Shown piece by piece: positions 10,875-45,601 of a DNA stretch of 64,000 nucleotides; within the stretch, counting starts at the first letter, position 1; every line of letters begins with the position of its first letter. The translations under genes and the position numbers were made by a program. The stretch spans positions 4,836,001 to 4,900,000 of the forward strand of contig JAZGTN010000002.1 in assembly GCA_037783415.1 (NCBI GenBank), written 5' to 3'. The stretch is from Leptasterias polaris. Its lineage: Eukaryota > Echinodermata > Asteroidea > Forcipulatida > Asteriidae. Below the pieces are notes generated by a model. The model was not told where the DNA came from. It did not search any database and saw nothing but the letters and a program-made list of their open reading frames with translations.

Positions 10875-13800
10875 AGGTCATCCAGGCCGCTACAAAGGGA
10901 TCTTGAGAATCAATCAATGCATACGGTGACGGGGAATGTGCAATACCACCAGAGATTCTGTCTGGACAGTATGGGTAGACCGCTTGTAAACGGTAACCCA
11001 CAACTAACTGAGGGCTGGGACATTCCTGTGTATCCTAAATAAATAAGAAGTAATCAACCACCACCTGAACAAAGATATCGACAAAATATGGTTACTGCCA
11101 ACAAATGGCTAGATAGCTCAGTTGGTAAGAGCACTGGCACATGAGTCCAGACGTTGCAAGTTCAAATGCTGTTGCCATCTTTTCATTGTTCACCTAAAAC
11201 TAAATAAATATGCTGGCAAACTTAGTGAAGTCTTAAACAATATGAGATTCCTTGGTTCATCTTAGATTTTTCAGGTTTATCTGAGATTCCATGATTCATG
11301 AGATTCCTTGACTCGTCTAGGATTCCTTGATTCATCTGAGAGTCCTTGGTTCATTTTGATTCATTGTAATATGATTTAGTCAATTAAATTAATCTTAGCC
11401 TCTGAGCAAAATGTGATGTCACATTAGGTTTAAGGGGGATCAGGTTGGCTTAGGTATGTGGTCCAAATAGAATCATTTTAGTCTTAGTGGTATCTGTCAC
11501 CTCTGTGGATCTCATTTCAAATCCCACTTTGGTCAGAGCCTTCCATGATTGGGTTTTGAGCCCCTGCCTGGTTACGTGGGTTTTCCTCCTATATCCCAAT
11601 CTGAACACAAGTATTCTCAGCCCTACAAGTCAGGTGTTTGAGGGTCCCTTGTTTCATTACCAGAAAAAGTTAGAATAAAAATACAACAAATGAATCACCG
11701 TGGCAATAATGAAACCCCAATCTTAAGATAACTTCTTTAACAACGCTTTGTAAAACCAAACCCTGGGTTTTCGTTCCTTAGAATTGAGTTCTAAAGCTGT
11801 ACTTGTACGGCTTCATGTGATATTTTAGACCTTCCAGCAATGTATCTTTGTTATTTCCTGAATAATGACAAGTTACCCAGTGATATTTCACGAAGCCTTG
11901 CCCATTGACGAGACGGAAAGACCCAACCAGCAGAAGCAGTGAGTATTCATTTTGATTGAAATGCTCCTTAAAATTTACATACTACCTTTAATTGCTCATT
12001 GTTATTTCAACAGACTCTGGATTTTCAACGAGCAATGTTTGTATTCAATTTTGGGCAGGGTTCTCTCTCAGGCTGCCTCCTTACATGGAGGAGGCCATGC
12101 CCTGTTTTGGCCTTGTTGTTCCTACACGAGGTTCCCAGGATGATAGAGTTTAAGAATTTCAAATGGAAGTGCTATTTGCAAAATGCAAATGGCCTAGCCC
12201 TCTCATAGATGGAAATCCTGGCCTGTGCATTGTGCAAAACCTCCCCCACCCACCTCGAGAAAATCAGATGATTATAAAGAAATAGTTTGATAATATTGAA
12301 GTTTGCATACATGATTTACTTAAACACTGTTCTGGAAATTGTGTTCAAGTTTGAAAAAGTTTGAAATATTTCATGTTTTTTTGTTTGTTCCATTTTGTTT
12401 TGGAAACAGAAAAAGAAGTAAACCCACATGCTGGAACTGTGGAAATGAGGACCACTCACTGCGAGATTGCCCTCTTGTAAGTCTATTTCTTGTCCCAACC
12501 TTCTTGGCCTTTTAACCTCTTCACGACAGTATCTGAAAATATTGTCCATGCCTCTTTGCTGTATTATTTTTCAGAACACTCCAGAGCTTCTGGAGTATTC
12601 ATTTCTTTTAGAATATTATTGTCACAATTAAACCTTGACTTGACTAAGTAAGAAAACAAAGTTCTCATAATAAGCACCCGGATTTGTTGTTCTCTTTTCG
12701 AGAAGTATGTGAATGCGTTCATCGTGAATCGCAAAAACCTCGGCTGGAAGCCACGGCCAATAAGCTGCCATTGTATGCTGGGATTTTGGAACACTCAGAC
12801 CATCTAGCTGAATACATTAATAAACAATGGTGGCAGCCTGTCCATTCTTGGAAGCCACATTTTGTATAACTAAAGGACAAATGTCTGGAATTGGGAATTA
12901 CACAATAACCCCCCCCCCCCAAAAGGGAGTTTTTTAGCATAAATTCCAGTACCATTTGTCCCTCTTTGTATGGAGAAAACAAAGCCTACAGGCATGTGAA
13001 ATTTCTATAGCAACCAGCGATACCATACCATTATAACAACAACTTGAAAGGAATGCAGGTGAGGTGGCACATATTGCTGCCAGACTATAGCAGAAACACT
13101 GGGCCAAACCCCTTCTCTTTACAATAAGTGCACTGGTTTCTTTTACATGCATTACACGACACATGCAACCTACGGCTTTACGTCCCATCCAAAGGACGAA
13201 GCAAAAATGGTTAAGTGTCTTGCTTAAGGACACAAGTGTCAATACCGGGACTCGAACCCACACTCTGCTGCTCAGAAACACCAGAGCTCGAGTTCGATTA
13301 GCTTATCTGTTCTGCAATGACACGCCACAATATCGCGGCTTTTACAAGATTCTATCAAACATTGATTCTTGTTGATTAAACTGAGACTATTATTGTATCC
13401 GGGATGAAGAACGATGTGATTGTGATTGTTATTTGACAGCCGAGGGACATGGCTAAGATCAACATTGCCAAGAAAGAGTTCATGGAACACAATGAGGAGA
13501 ATGCCTTGAAGAATAAACGATACCACAAAGACGAAGCTGCGGATCAACGCTTTGCAAACTTCACACCTGGACAGCTAAGGTACAGGGCTATCCGACAAGG
13601 CACAAGGAGACATTTCAGACCAATTTTTATCTGCCAGGCGAAAAAAATACAATAGACTTTGCAAGTCACTCAAGTATTCAAACTTCCAAGTTTGGTCCCA
13701 ACCATACTGAGTTTTTGTGTGTGTGCACAATTCTGTTTCTTCAAATACTTTAGTTTATCGTAGTTTATGGCTCTCAGATTTATATCATCATTGGGAAAGT

Positions 13801-16800
13801 TAAATTTGGCCATCCTATACGTGAAAGAAAAAATTATTTTAAAAATCAACATAGAAATCTTGAGAACCAGCAGGCCTTATGTTACATAGAGGCCATGGTT
13901 TCTGTTGCCCTGGTCTTGGCCTTGGTGCCCCCTTCAATAGTTTCTCATAGATTTTCCAATAAATGTACCATTAGTTGTTTCTGTTTTTCTTTTGTTTGTT
14001 TTTTTGGTTTACTGCGCCTTGAACACCCAGCAGGGTGGATATGTGCGCATAACAAGTCTTTATTATTATTATTATTATTATTATTATTTGCAAAATTAAA
14101 ATGTGGCCCTCAGTTGAAAATCAGTCTGTATTCAAAGGCCAATTTTTCTCCTGAATTTAATAAACGGCAATTTTTTTTCTTCCCAGAACCACTAGAACTC
14201 ATTGAAGGGTCGTTAAATAATGTTTTAATAGATCCCTAGCATATGATGTCACAAGCTCAAACACCGTCCCCACTGAGGTCAGAGGAAGACCTATCATTTG
14301 CTGAGAGTCATGTGTTTCTATTGTTCGACCTCAGCGATGGCGGCCTATGCAACGGGTCTACAGCTTTTAGGTTACAATTGCAGTTACTGGTTAAATTTAA
14401 ACTGATATTATTGCATCAGGGATAAAGAGCCAAACATGTTTTTTTTTTCCCACACCGATTTACGATAAAGAACTGTATACTCGTCAATAGATAAAGCGAT
14501 TTTCACTGAACCCACCATACCAAGCCTCTCTCCATTGATCTAACTCTTATTGCAGCAATTCCTTAAGAGAAGCTCTTGGGCTCGATGAGAAGCAAGTTCC
14601 TCCCTACATCTTCCAGATGCGGAGTCTCGGCTACCCCCCTGGGTATCTGAAGCAAGCAGAGGTACTACAATCAGGGTTGACGGTGTATGACACTAAGGGG
14701 GAAGGTATGTAACACACACAAGCAAAAGGAAATCAAGTTATAGAAAGTAAATATTGTATTCCTAAAACTACTGATATTAAACTGTAAATATGAACTCTCA
14801 CCACCAAGGCATCTTTGCTGTAAACCGTAACCTACCTACTAACTCAATCCATTAAAATCCAACAGCATGCAAAACATCCCTTTTCCACCAAACCCTCCTC
14901 TCCCCTTGTCATACCCCTCCTTTACCCCCCCCCCCCCCTTCCCACCACTCTGTACCCACCACTCTGTACCCATCACTGTTTCCATTCCCATCCATTCTGT
15001 ACCAAATTTTACTTCTCTTCAACCCCACCTTCACCCCTCCTCATTTGACCTACCCAGACCATTCATCTAACCCCTCTCCATACCCTGCCCCCTCCTGCCG
15101 GTGCTCAGCCCCTCCTCCACTTCATCTTCACCCCTCCTCATTTGACCTACCAACACCACTCATCCAACCCCTCTCCTTCAAACCCTGCCCCCTCCATAAC
15201 TGCACAACTCCTCCACCCCTCCTGCATTCCCTTTAATCCCCTTACACTTCCCCCACCTCTTACTCTGTTCACCCACCCTCTTCCTCTTATCTCTGCCGAT
15301 GTAATGACCACCCTTTATCCGCCCTGCATTCCATCCTCAGTTGGTAATGAGCCGGGAGAGATCAACCGTGCCGTTGATGCACCTATAAAGTATGACCCCT
15401 CCAAGCTGATAGAATACCCTGGCTTCAATGTCCCACTACCAGAGGGAGTCAGAGAGGTAAGTACTGTAGCCCAAATTGGCTGTTATATTGAAAGTCTCTA
15501 ACTCTTATTCATTCATTCATTTTATTTCCACATCAATGCAAAAAATAAGAAGCAGAGAGGTAATACCTAAACGAGTAGATAAGACTAAACAAAGATGTGG
15601 GGGGATTTGCAAGAAGCAAGCTTGTCGAGTGCGAACCCCCTCATTTATATTATATGTGCTCCAAGTTAAATCTACTTAAAGCACAAATAACAAAAACAAA
15701 CATTTTAAGTTATTGAAATGAGTATAAATATCAATGAACAAAATACAATGAACAAATAAATGAATAAACCTAAGCAAGCAAACAAAATTAGTAATTGTGA
15801 CTTATGTTTTTGCTCCAGTGCGCGGCAATCACATTCTACTGCAGGCTTTTATGTTAAAATGCAGTGCTGCAAGGGCACAATAAGCATTAAGTTTTGAGTG
15901 CATCTGCAAGCTGCAGCACAGTGTGAAATTAACAGCGCACCTGTTTAGACAGCTTAGGCGAGTTTGTTTGATGCAGTGCATGCGTAATGTAGTATAGCTT
16001 TGGGCATGACTTATCACAGATTAGGCGTGATAATATTTAGTTTTAATTGCGGCGAGCGCTGTGCATATGTTTTATGCGGCACGGTGCCAAGTTGTAATTA
16101 TTAAGGTAAACATTGTGTGAATTAGATATGGCTAGCTAGCTGCATGGCTCACTTGCCGGTTTTCTTTCCAACTGAACACATGACGCCACAGCTGCCCTCT
16201 CTGATAATCGATCTGGAAGTAATGTCTGGGACTTAATTATCTTATTTTCACAAGCTATAGTAAAAGTTTAGGCAAGTCTGTCGCTTTGATCAAACCCAAG
16301 TGTAATGTTCAATATTCTATGTCATTTTTGCTACACCATTTTCGTTCTGCCACTGATACAGTGAAGCACAAGTAAGTTACCATGAAATTTGCCTGTTTCC
16401 TATTTACAGCCAGTGGGTGTACTTCCTATGCAGGCAGCGCACAGTAAGGATGCATTCCAGATGTTCATGACCCCACCTAGGGGGTCTGGCAGCGAGAGAA
16501 AGAGGGGAAGAAACTTCCATGAGGACCCAGAGAAGAAGCGACCCAGAATGAGCAGCTCGTCAGAGAGAGACATGGATGTTGTGGAAGATAGCTCAGGTAA
16601 TTCCTAGCTCTATGAACACATACACCTAGCTGCGAAAGTCCATTAACCCCCCCCCCCCCCCCCCCCAAAAAAGATAAAAAAGAATAATTATTAGTAATAA
16701 TATTAATAATAATAATAATAGATAAATGAAAAATCAATAAAAGTAAATTAATGCTAATAATAATAATATATTTAAAAAAAGTAATAATAATAATTTTTTT

Positions 16801-19457
16801 AAATAATAAAAATCCATTCTTTTATTACAAATTCTCAATCTGTTATTAATTATTTACAACCTTTTATTATGGATTCACAATTGCCATTCCGTAATAATGG
16901 ATTGGAATCCGTAGTAACGGATTTTCATCTGCGCTAATGGGCTTTTGTACCTACACTGTAGCTGTATCATTCACGTACATTTTTTCATATTCATGATGCT
17001 TAAAACCTAAACTGTACACATACAGCATTATAGAACTGTGTTCTTATCCATTTTCTCTGTGTTCTTTTTTCTGAATCAATTGTACGTAGAATTTTTTGTC
17101 TGTTGTTTTCCCAGACCCTGTCGGTGCTATTATAAACCCCTTAATTTTAACCCAATGAAAACATACCCCTAGCTGTACCATTCATGTCTGTGTAAACAGT
17201 GTTGAATACTTGCTGGAAGTTCAAACTTTAAGCATATTATACAAATATTGGGTATGAGTACATTGTCGCAGAATATAATCACAAGGTCAAATCTGGACTA
17301 GTTAATGGAAAAGCCAGATTTCACTGAGTGATTATATTTTCCGATAGTAAACGAACGAAGTGCATTCAATAGATCCTGATCATTTGAAAGTGTTGTCACA
17401 ATAAACACGAAATAGACATGGAAACTCATCCACCCCACACTCTTAAAATTCTATAAAATAACCTTTTAAACAATGTGGACGACTCCATGTAGCCACTAGA
17501 ATTGTCCGCGGTGACACAACCTTGCCTTGTTTGGAGAAACAGGTGGGCATTGATTTTTTTGGAATCAACGCTGCAAATCTGCCCAAGCGTCCTATAATTA
17601 TCTATATAGGACTCCTATGTTCCATTTTGGAGCGTCACGACAGTATACATGGCAAAATAAAGGTTGACATGTGATGCCTGTTCCACCAATCAAATGATAA
17701 GGATCTGTGTGTGTGGTTTATAAAACTTCCTAGATGAAAAATCTGTTTTCTTTCCTGAACCAATTGTAATGCTTTTGTCTATTGTTCTTGTGGATAATTG
17801 GAAACAATTATTATAATCAATGCTAGGCTTATCAAACCATTGTATAATCAATGCTAGGCTTATCAAACCATTGTATAATCAATGCTAGGCTTATCAAACC
17901 ATTGTATAATCAATGCTAGGCTTATCAAACCATTGTATAATCAATGCTAGGCTTATCAAACCATTGTATAATCAATGCTAGGCTTATCAAACCATTGTAT
18001 AATCAATGCTAGGCTTATCAAACCATTGTATAATCAATGCTAGGCTTATCAAACCATTGTATAATCAATGCTAGGCTTATCAAACCATTGTATAATCAAT
18101 GCTAGGCTTATCAAACCATTGTATAATCAATGCTAGGCTTATCAAACCATTGTATAATCAATGCTAGGCTTATCAAACCATTGTATAATCAATGCTAGGC
18201 TTATCAAACCATTGTATAATCAATGCTAGGCTTATCAAACCATTGTATAATCAATGCTAGGCTTATCAAACCATTGTATAATCAATGCTAGGCTTATCAA
18301 ACCATGTGTCAATTGAGTGTGCTGTATTTGTACACATTTTTGGGTGTGTATTTGGGAGGGGAGTTGGTGGGCAAAAGGTTGGTAGGCAGAAGTGTACTGG
18401 AAAGTATACTGTGGACATTACATTAACTTAAAGTCATAGATCAGACATTTAGTTACTGCTTTTCAGGCCTATTTACTAATGATACACTAAGATCTTCCCT
18501 GATTATTTTTCTCTTCTTTTTGCAGATTCTTTGAGAAGTAGAGACGCTTCCTTTAAGCCACCGTTACCGCCCACTCCTATCCCTGAGACTCCGCCCCCAT
18601 TACCCACATCTACGCCCCCTATAACACCCGGCCACACCCCTAGGTTTATGCAGGCTGACACGCCCAGTGAGTCCCCCCCAGCAGAGGGCGTGGACGACGG
18701 TGCCACTGAAGATCCAGACTCAGAAACTGTCAGCCAGTCTTCTGCCAGTCAAGGCACGTCCCGTTCAGTGTCGCCCTCTATTGATGATCTGGAGTTGATG
18801 CAGAGACGTCTGGAGGAGGCCCTGTTGCAGGCCTCCGAGGAAGGGAGTAACTTGGTGTGTGATACGGAGAGTAGTAACGAGAGGTTTCTGGTCAACGGTG
18901 AAGAATTCATCGTGGACTCCGTAGGGGAAGACGACAGCACCACAAACGACGAAACTGTTGATGACTCTTCACAAGCTGCCAAAGATGGATTTGAACCAGC
19001 GACCTTGCCTTCTGAAACCACACTAGGAGACAACAAACATGGTAGTGAACTTAGTAGTCAGAATAGTGAACTAAAGAATGAAGTAATGCAAGACAGCTTG
19101 ACCGCAGAAGACAATTTTGTTGTTGTGGACTCGGCCGAAGATAGCAAATCTCAAGCACCATCGCTGGATATGTCGACTGCAAACCCTGAATCTCCTACGA
19201 GCATTACCGAAAAACTTGAAACTACGATTCAAATGGAGAATGTAGACACTGCTGGAGTGGCCAACATGGAACCGGGCGAAATTATGGACAGTGATTTGGA
19301 CGTGACACCGAACCGGTCAGGGGTGCCACACCTGAGTAAATTCGCCGTGGGGATCTCGCCCCACGAGAATGAAAACCTGTCACAGTCAACTGGGATGCTG
19401 AAACGCATCATGAGCATCTTTAAGAAGAAAGACAAAGGGAAGACTAGTCATCTTTAA
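10875..19457 (+). CDS. ZCCHC8: Zinc finger CCHC domain-containing protein 8 (NEXT complex scaffold), 5' exons missing
   Basis: Eight exons, all with GT-AG sites and matching phases: 10875-11029, 11873-11938, 12410-12476, 13440-13579, 14556-14704, 15341-15456, 16410-16596, 18526-19457 (about 603 aa plus stop). Exon 1 here matches the human region FCLDKLGQPLLNENPQLSEG (here FCLDSMGRPLVNGNPQLTEG). Exon 3 holds the zinc knuckle CWNCGNEDHSLRDC (CX2CX4HX4C). Exons 4 and 5 form the PSP domain, ending SLGYPPGYLKQAE. The last exon has a long acidic, proline-rich linker and ends with SKFAVGISP...STGMLKRI, matching the C-terminal segment known in human ZCCHC8 to contact and stimulate the MTR4 helicase. 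In animals ZCCHC8 bridges MTR4 and RBM7 in nuclear exosome targeting. The N-terminal coiled-coil part, about 100-170 residues, was not found. ASL converges on it from the other side. Confidence 0.9.
11075..11210 (+). mobile_element. tRNA-derived SINE, family B
   Basis: Contains TAGCTCAGTTGGTAAGAGC (A box) and CAAGTTCAAATGC (B-box-like), preceded by GACAAAATATGGTTACTGCC. Related copies are at 21,540 and 37,797. Lies in a ZCCHC8 intron. The acceptor stem is not paired, so this is not a functional tRNA gene. Confidence 0.7.
11470..11690 (+). mobile_element. SINE-like repeat, family C
   Basis: Shares CTGCCTGGTTACGTGGGTTTTCC and the following ATATCCCAATCTGAACA-type stretch with 39,900-40,030 (GACTGCGTGGGTTTTCC...). 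A tRNA-like TTCAAATCCCAC precedes it. Diverged. Confidence 0.55.
13075..13325 (-). mobile_element. SINE family A, minus-strand copy
   Basis: Reverse complement of the family A head (GGACTCGAACCCACACTCTGCTG = B box side; CAAGTGTC; GGTTAAGTG) together with part of the body near 13,085-13,170. Located in the ZCCHC8 intron before exon 13440-13579. Confidence 0.75.
14880..15335. repeat. Pyrimidine-rich tract with an internal duplication
   Basis: About 450 bases of mostly C and T on the plus strand in the ZCCHC8 intron just before exon 15341-15456. A ~95-base unit (CACCCCTCCTCATTTGACCT...) occurs twice, near 15,032 and 15,129. It forms an extreme polypyrimidine tract upstream of that acceptor. Confidence 0.7.
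17258..17350. mobile_element. Small foldback element, copy 2
   Basis: Related to 7,262-7,365: CGCAGAATATAATC on the left pairs with GATTATATTTTCCG on the right, with the inner arms CAAATCTGGACT and AGCCAGATTTCA. Inside the last ZCCHC8 intron. Confidence 0.6.
17814..18306. repeat. 31 bp minisatellite (~16 near-identical copies)
   Basis: Tandem repeat of a 31-base unit (ATAATCAATGCTAGG...CCATTGT). I see no substitutions between whole units, so amplification was recent. It lies in the last ZCCHC8 intron, ending ~220 bases before the acceptor at 18,525. Confidence 0.97.
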
Positions 19458-20435
19458 GCAGTGGATAAGTGAAAGCTTTTTTAGTTGTTAATTATTTTTT
19501 TAATGTGTGGTTATTGTAAAGTGTGTCCTGCCAGTGTCACTTTAGAGGAACTACGGAAAGTGTTGAGACAGCTGATGAATTTGTAAATGGAAAGCTGGTG
19601 AATAGAACATTTCAACTCTTTATTGCATATAAACATGAAACAGCATCAATTAATTGAAAATGCTCACATAGAATAGCAGTGATAAATTTGTTCATAGACT
19701 GCCTGCTTGCCTGCTTGTGTCATTCATAAATGTTTGCTAATTTAAAAACAAACAAACAAACAAACACATGATTTCCCATTAATATTTGTTGTGTAGACTT
19801 GCAGTCCAATTACTGGTACTGTAATCTCAAAATCACTCAGTAAAATACAATTTTGATGTCACTTTTGTTGGTATCCCATAATTCATCGCAACTGTACAAA
19901 AAAGTTGTATATCGATTTGGCAAAAACGCGGTATCTTGCATGAGAATAATCCATGCAAAAAAGGCATATCTCGTTGTATTATTTGTTGTTGTTGTGACAT
20001 CCGGGCTGTTTTAAGCGACGTATAACTTTTTGGCAAACTATTACATAATGTAAGTGCTATTTTAGGAGACGCAAAATGTTTGCACTGACAGGACGAATTG
20101 TTGAATATGTATTAAAAGAAATTACCCCCATCTTTTTTGATCTGCCAAAAGCAAAAACAGTGGGATTTAAAGCCTTAGTTGGTTTTATATTTTTTTGCCG
20201 AATAATAACTCATTTACCTTTCATTTATATCTATGACGTGACACGTCCTCATCACGATTTATATTTATATATAAATATCATAGTTCTGTAATTAGTTGGA
20301 ATTGAACCCCACACATTTTTAAATATATGTTTGAGCAAAGTTTGTTTTTAAATGATGGTGACTGGTTAGCTTCTTTTTTTTAGAGAGAGAAAAACCTTGG
20401 TCAGAATTTGTTTATTAAATTATTTAATATTTCAC
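19458..20435. other. ZCCHC8 3' flank, probable 3' UTR
   Basis: AT-rich sequence after the ZCCHC8 stop. No coding signal; a clear polyadenylation site could not be chosen among several AT-rich candidates. Confidence 0.4.
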
Positions 20436-20439
20436 TTAA

Positions 20440-20786
20440 AGGGTCTGTATACGTTTGGTAATCACTCTTAAAATTAATGGCAATAATAACTTACTTGGTT
20501 AGAAGCCTACTGCAGCTTTTGACAGTATAAAGCATTTTGAGAAACATTTCACTTTGAAGTTTTGTGGTTATGTAAAAAATATATCATTTTTTATGCCCCA
20601 AAATTTGAATCTGAGAAACTTTTCTGTCAGAAACGCTTCTCAGATTGTGTATTCCTATTAGGGATTATTCTTCCTGCATGGACATAATTCGCTCCGGATT
20701 TTCAGCGATATCTCAAAAACGTGACCACCTTTTATATAGGATTAATACAATTGAACGCTTCCAAAAACCAAAGGCATACATTGCCT
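20440..20786. mobile_element. TTAA-flanked MITE
   Basis: 347 bases between TTAA at 20,436-20,439 and TTAA at 20,787-20,790. The ends are imperfect inverted repeats: AGGGTCTGTATACGTTTGG and, reversed, AGGCAATGTATGCCTTTGG. The TTAA target suggests mobilisation by a piggyBac- or Kolobok-type transposase. No coding capacity. Confidence 0.75.
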
Positions 20787-21539
20787 TTAACCTCAAGAAG
20801 TAGGTTCAGGGAAATTTCAGACTTTGATCTGAATTCAGACATTTGATGTCGCCTGGTGAAAAGAAAGCAGCTGTTATTTTATTCCGATATGAAGGAATCG
20901 TGCTCTGTGTGCTTCTGTAGTCATGAGAACACCGTTCCCAGAAGCTTCTTGGTAGCTTTTTACTCCATACAGGCAGGGGTTACCAAAAGGTGGAAAGTCA
21001 ACATTTCAACATACCTCCTAAATATTGGGACATACTTTCAGACCCTTTTTTTTTTTCAGCAATGAAAACTTGAAAATCAGTATCAAAACCTTTTAAAAAC
21101 TGAACACCAAAATCTAGTGGATTTTTATACTTGGTGGGTCTCAAGACCATCAGTTTGCCCTGGAGTTTAGCTCATAAAAGATGGCAGTTTTTTTTATTGA
21201 TGATTGACATCGACAAGGAGAAGTTTATGTCATACAAATTGTTTATAAAGCTCTAATCTTTACTTAGTGCCACTGTGTTTTATTTTATGAATGTTTTTGT
21301 ATTTGTTTTTATGTTATTCATTTGTTTTGTTTTATTACGATGAATGAGTTTGTACCCTTATTAACACCATTTATTTTATTTTAAGCATCACACTTTTTTC
21401 AAAAGTACAATTTTAAATAAAGCAAAATAAAAAAGTTGCATCCCCTTAAGGTGATCCCCTGGCTGCCGCTTCCCAGGTTGTGTCGTATACTTGGGTGTGA
21501 TCCCTGGCTACACGGCAGCTAACAGTTTCTGACTGGCAC

Positions 21540-21690
21540 CCCCGAACAAAGGTATTGACAAAATAGGGAGACCGCCAACATGGGGCTAGATTGCTCAGTT
21601 GGTAGAACGCCAGCACGTTAAACTGGAGGCCGTTGGTTCAAATCCCACTCTAGTCAATTTGTCTTTGTTCAACCCCAAATTATTTAGAAT
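21540..21690 (+). mobile_element. tRNA-derived SINE, family B
   Basis: GACAAAATAGGGAGACCGCC, then TTGCTCAGTTGGTAGAACG (A box) and TTGGTTCAAATCCCACTC (B box), then a TAGTCAATTTGTCTTTGTTC tail. The same tail alone is at 24,525-24,560. Confidence 0.8.
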
Positions 21691-22029
21691 TTACAACTTA
21701 ATAAGTACAATTTTAAGCAATTTGTATATTTGTAGAATTTTTTTAATCACTTTGAGAATCCTGAAAAGAACGATCTGATAAACCACAAATTTTACATGAA
21801 ACTGTTTATTTTTCTTGTACATTTATTTCAAAGTATTATCATAATAGGATCGTGTTTCCCTCAAAAAAAAGCCACCCCTGCTGTCAATGGTATCAGCCTT
21901 CATTTTTCTTATAAAGTGCTATATGACACCAGAGGGCATCTCAAATCTACAAGGTATGTAGAGCAATGTATGAGACCCATTTATTAACACTGTTTGCAAT
22001 CTGCAACCAACCAGACCAGAAAACACAAG

Positions 22030-22240
22030 AAAACTTAACTATTATTGCTGCGTCCACGTAAAAGAACCCAGTACACTTATCGTAAAGAGAAGGGGTTCGC
22101 CCCGGTGTTCCTGGTTTGATTGGCAGCATATTGCGCCACAGCACCTTGTAAACCATTACATGGTGCTATGCAAAGGAATAGGTCTGATGCTGCAGGTAAA
22201 TACTGAGTGACAGATATGAGCGCTATATTATAAGAAGCCA
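22030..22240 (+). mobile_element. SINE family A, 3' portion
   Basis: Matches the distal half of the full copy at 31,753: GTAAAGAGAAGGGGTTCGCC, the TATTGCGCCACAGCACC stretch, and the GAGCGCTATATTATAAG-type end. The 5' head is missing. Confidence 0.8.
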
Positions 22241-22799
22241 CTATTATTTATGGCTCAGTTTGGGGCTGCTTGCCTGTTTATAGTCCTGCATCCAAAGTGT
22301 TTATTTTCATAATTACTTGCGGAGCACAAGCCAGAGCCTAGTTTAGAAAAGGGACCATGCTTCATCCTAGATACATTCACAACAAGGGTGCACACAATAG
22401 ACTATTATTACCAGTCATTAACCATCTTGTTTTTCCTTCCATTGAATACAATGGCATCAGACTGAGACTTGACAGGCAAACAGTCTGGTGCCTATTAATA
22501 CCAAGTTAATCACAGTACATTATCACTATGGTATACATGAAACTAGTCTAAATTCAATGGCAATACAAGTGCACAGCTTTTTCACTTCAGCATATATTCT
22601 GACCAATCACTGCATTTTCAATCACAAAAATAGTTCATTCTATAAGAAGAACTCTGGGGTTGGCGAAATTGCTACCTCTTTATTACAGGAACGTTGTTAT
22701 AAGAGGCCAGCAAAACAAAGAAACACAATGCAGAAATGAAGTAAAAGAACTTCAAAATGTGCTCTTATAGGCAGAAACTCTTTATAACAGTGCTCTTCA

Positions 22800-22990
22800 G
22801 CCTCATTTTTCACTACCCGATTAGTCGTGCTTCAGTTAGTCATGACTGACACTAGTTGCAACTATTTTTTCAGTATTCATGGTGGCGTGGTTAGCCGGGT
22901 AGTTGAAAAGCGGCAGTAGGGACTAGACATAGCAATCAATAGTCGCGACTTTGACACTAGTCGCACTAGTCCCCCAGGCCTACCCGACAT
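22800..22990. repeat. Dispersed repeat related to 30,040-30,110
   Basis: Contains CACTACCCGATTAGTCGTGC and a later CGACTTTGACACTAGTCG. The same motifs occur at 30,046-30,105. It is rich in short palindromes around ACTAGT. Family unknown to me. Confidence 0.5.
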
Positions 22991-23616
22991 TCTGCAGATT
23001 CTATTTCTATGGAATAAACATACAACTTATATTATACTGGTAATGACATTTACCTAGCTATTTCAGGAAAAAGTTGAATTGTATTTGCGGTAACTTTACT
23101 GTTTAAGAAACTCTACTGTTCAAGAAACTTTACTTTTGTTGACCCTCCTCTGAAAAGCTGTTGTCTTTAAAATGTAACCTTTATCAAGGGAATAAATGAG
23201 TAGTTCATGACTTGGGTAAAACTGGCAGAGTGGTGGCCGTGCAATAAAGTAATGTCTTGACCCTGCAAGTCTTAAACTGCCATTATTTTCATTTTTAAAT
23301 ATCCTGCCTGCTAAAAAGTTTAATATTGTAAGAAAATCTGGAGAAAAAAAATTATGTTTGGTAAATTTGTGTCATATTGCATGCAATGCTCAATGGTTGT
23401 ACGTGTGTGTGCATACTAATAGATTTTACATTTAGGACCAGAATGTATTGATTACATTACACATTGTTAGCAACAGCGTAAGTTTGCACGCCAATACGCA
23501 TATGGCTATGCATTAGCCAACCGATCTGAAACAGCTCAAGCTGTGTCTCTATTGGTGATTTCAGACCAATGAAACACTGCCATGAGATCACGTTTCGACC
23601 AATCACAATGCATAAA

Positions 23617-23730
23617 CTTTACAAGGTATTTATGAATGTTTTTCATGAAATTTTTTAATTTAACCTTTATCGGCTACAAGGTATTTATGAATGTTTTTCA
23701 TGAAATTTTAAAATTGAACCTTTATTGGGT
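23617..23730. repeat. ~56 bp direct duplication
   Basis: Two adjacent copies of a unit beginning ACAAGGTATTTATGAATG and containing TTTTTCATGAAATTTT, with a few differences near the end of each copy. Confidence 0.8.
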
Positions 23731-23967
23731 TTTTTCTTTAAAAATGGAAGCACAGATATCAATGGAAGTTTTAAAATGGACGGTTCAAATATTTTTTCAA
23801 AGACTAACGTAGAGAAAATTGATGCCTTGTAGTACAGATAAATAAAATGAAAAACTGGCAGAATAAATCTTTAGAAAAAAAAACTTAAAAGAAATTAACA
23901 TTTAATAAAGAGATAAAGAAATTTCTTCCTCCAAAACTAAGACTGGAATGGGAAATAGCTTGGTACC

Positions 23968-23973
23968 TTTAAT
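23968..23973 (-). terminator. Candidate ASL polyadenylation signal
   Basis: ATTAAA on the minus strand about 120 bases after the ASL stop codon. This is the second most common animal poly(A) hexamer. No transcript evidence; other AT-rich options lie further on. Confidence 0.25.
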
Positions 23974-24094
23974 ATTTCAGGGCTGCAATACATTTTGCAT
24001 TTAGGGAGCCAGACATGATGCATCAGCATACCTCTAATGACATCATATCTATTTCTAAATAATACATGGATTCTCATTGGATGATATCCTCTAT

Positions 24095-45601
<21,507 letters not shown>

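Noticed and set aside
11107..11180. Possible functional tRNA gene
   Set aside because: A and B boxes are present, but the acceptor and T stems do not pair and copies recur with the same flanks, so it is a SINE head. The same holds for 21,590, 37,826, 31,760 and 6,865.
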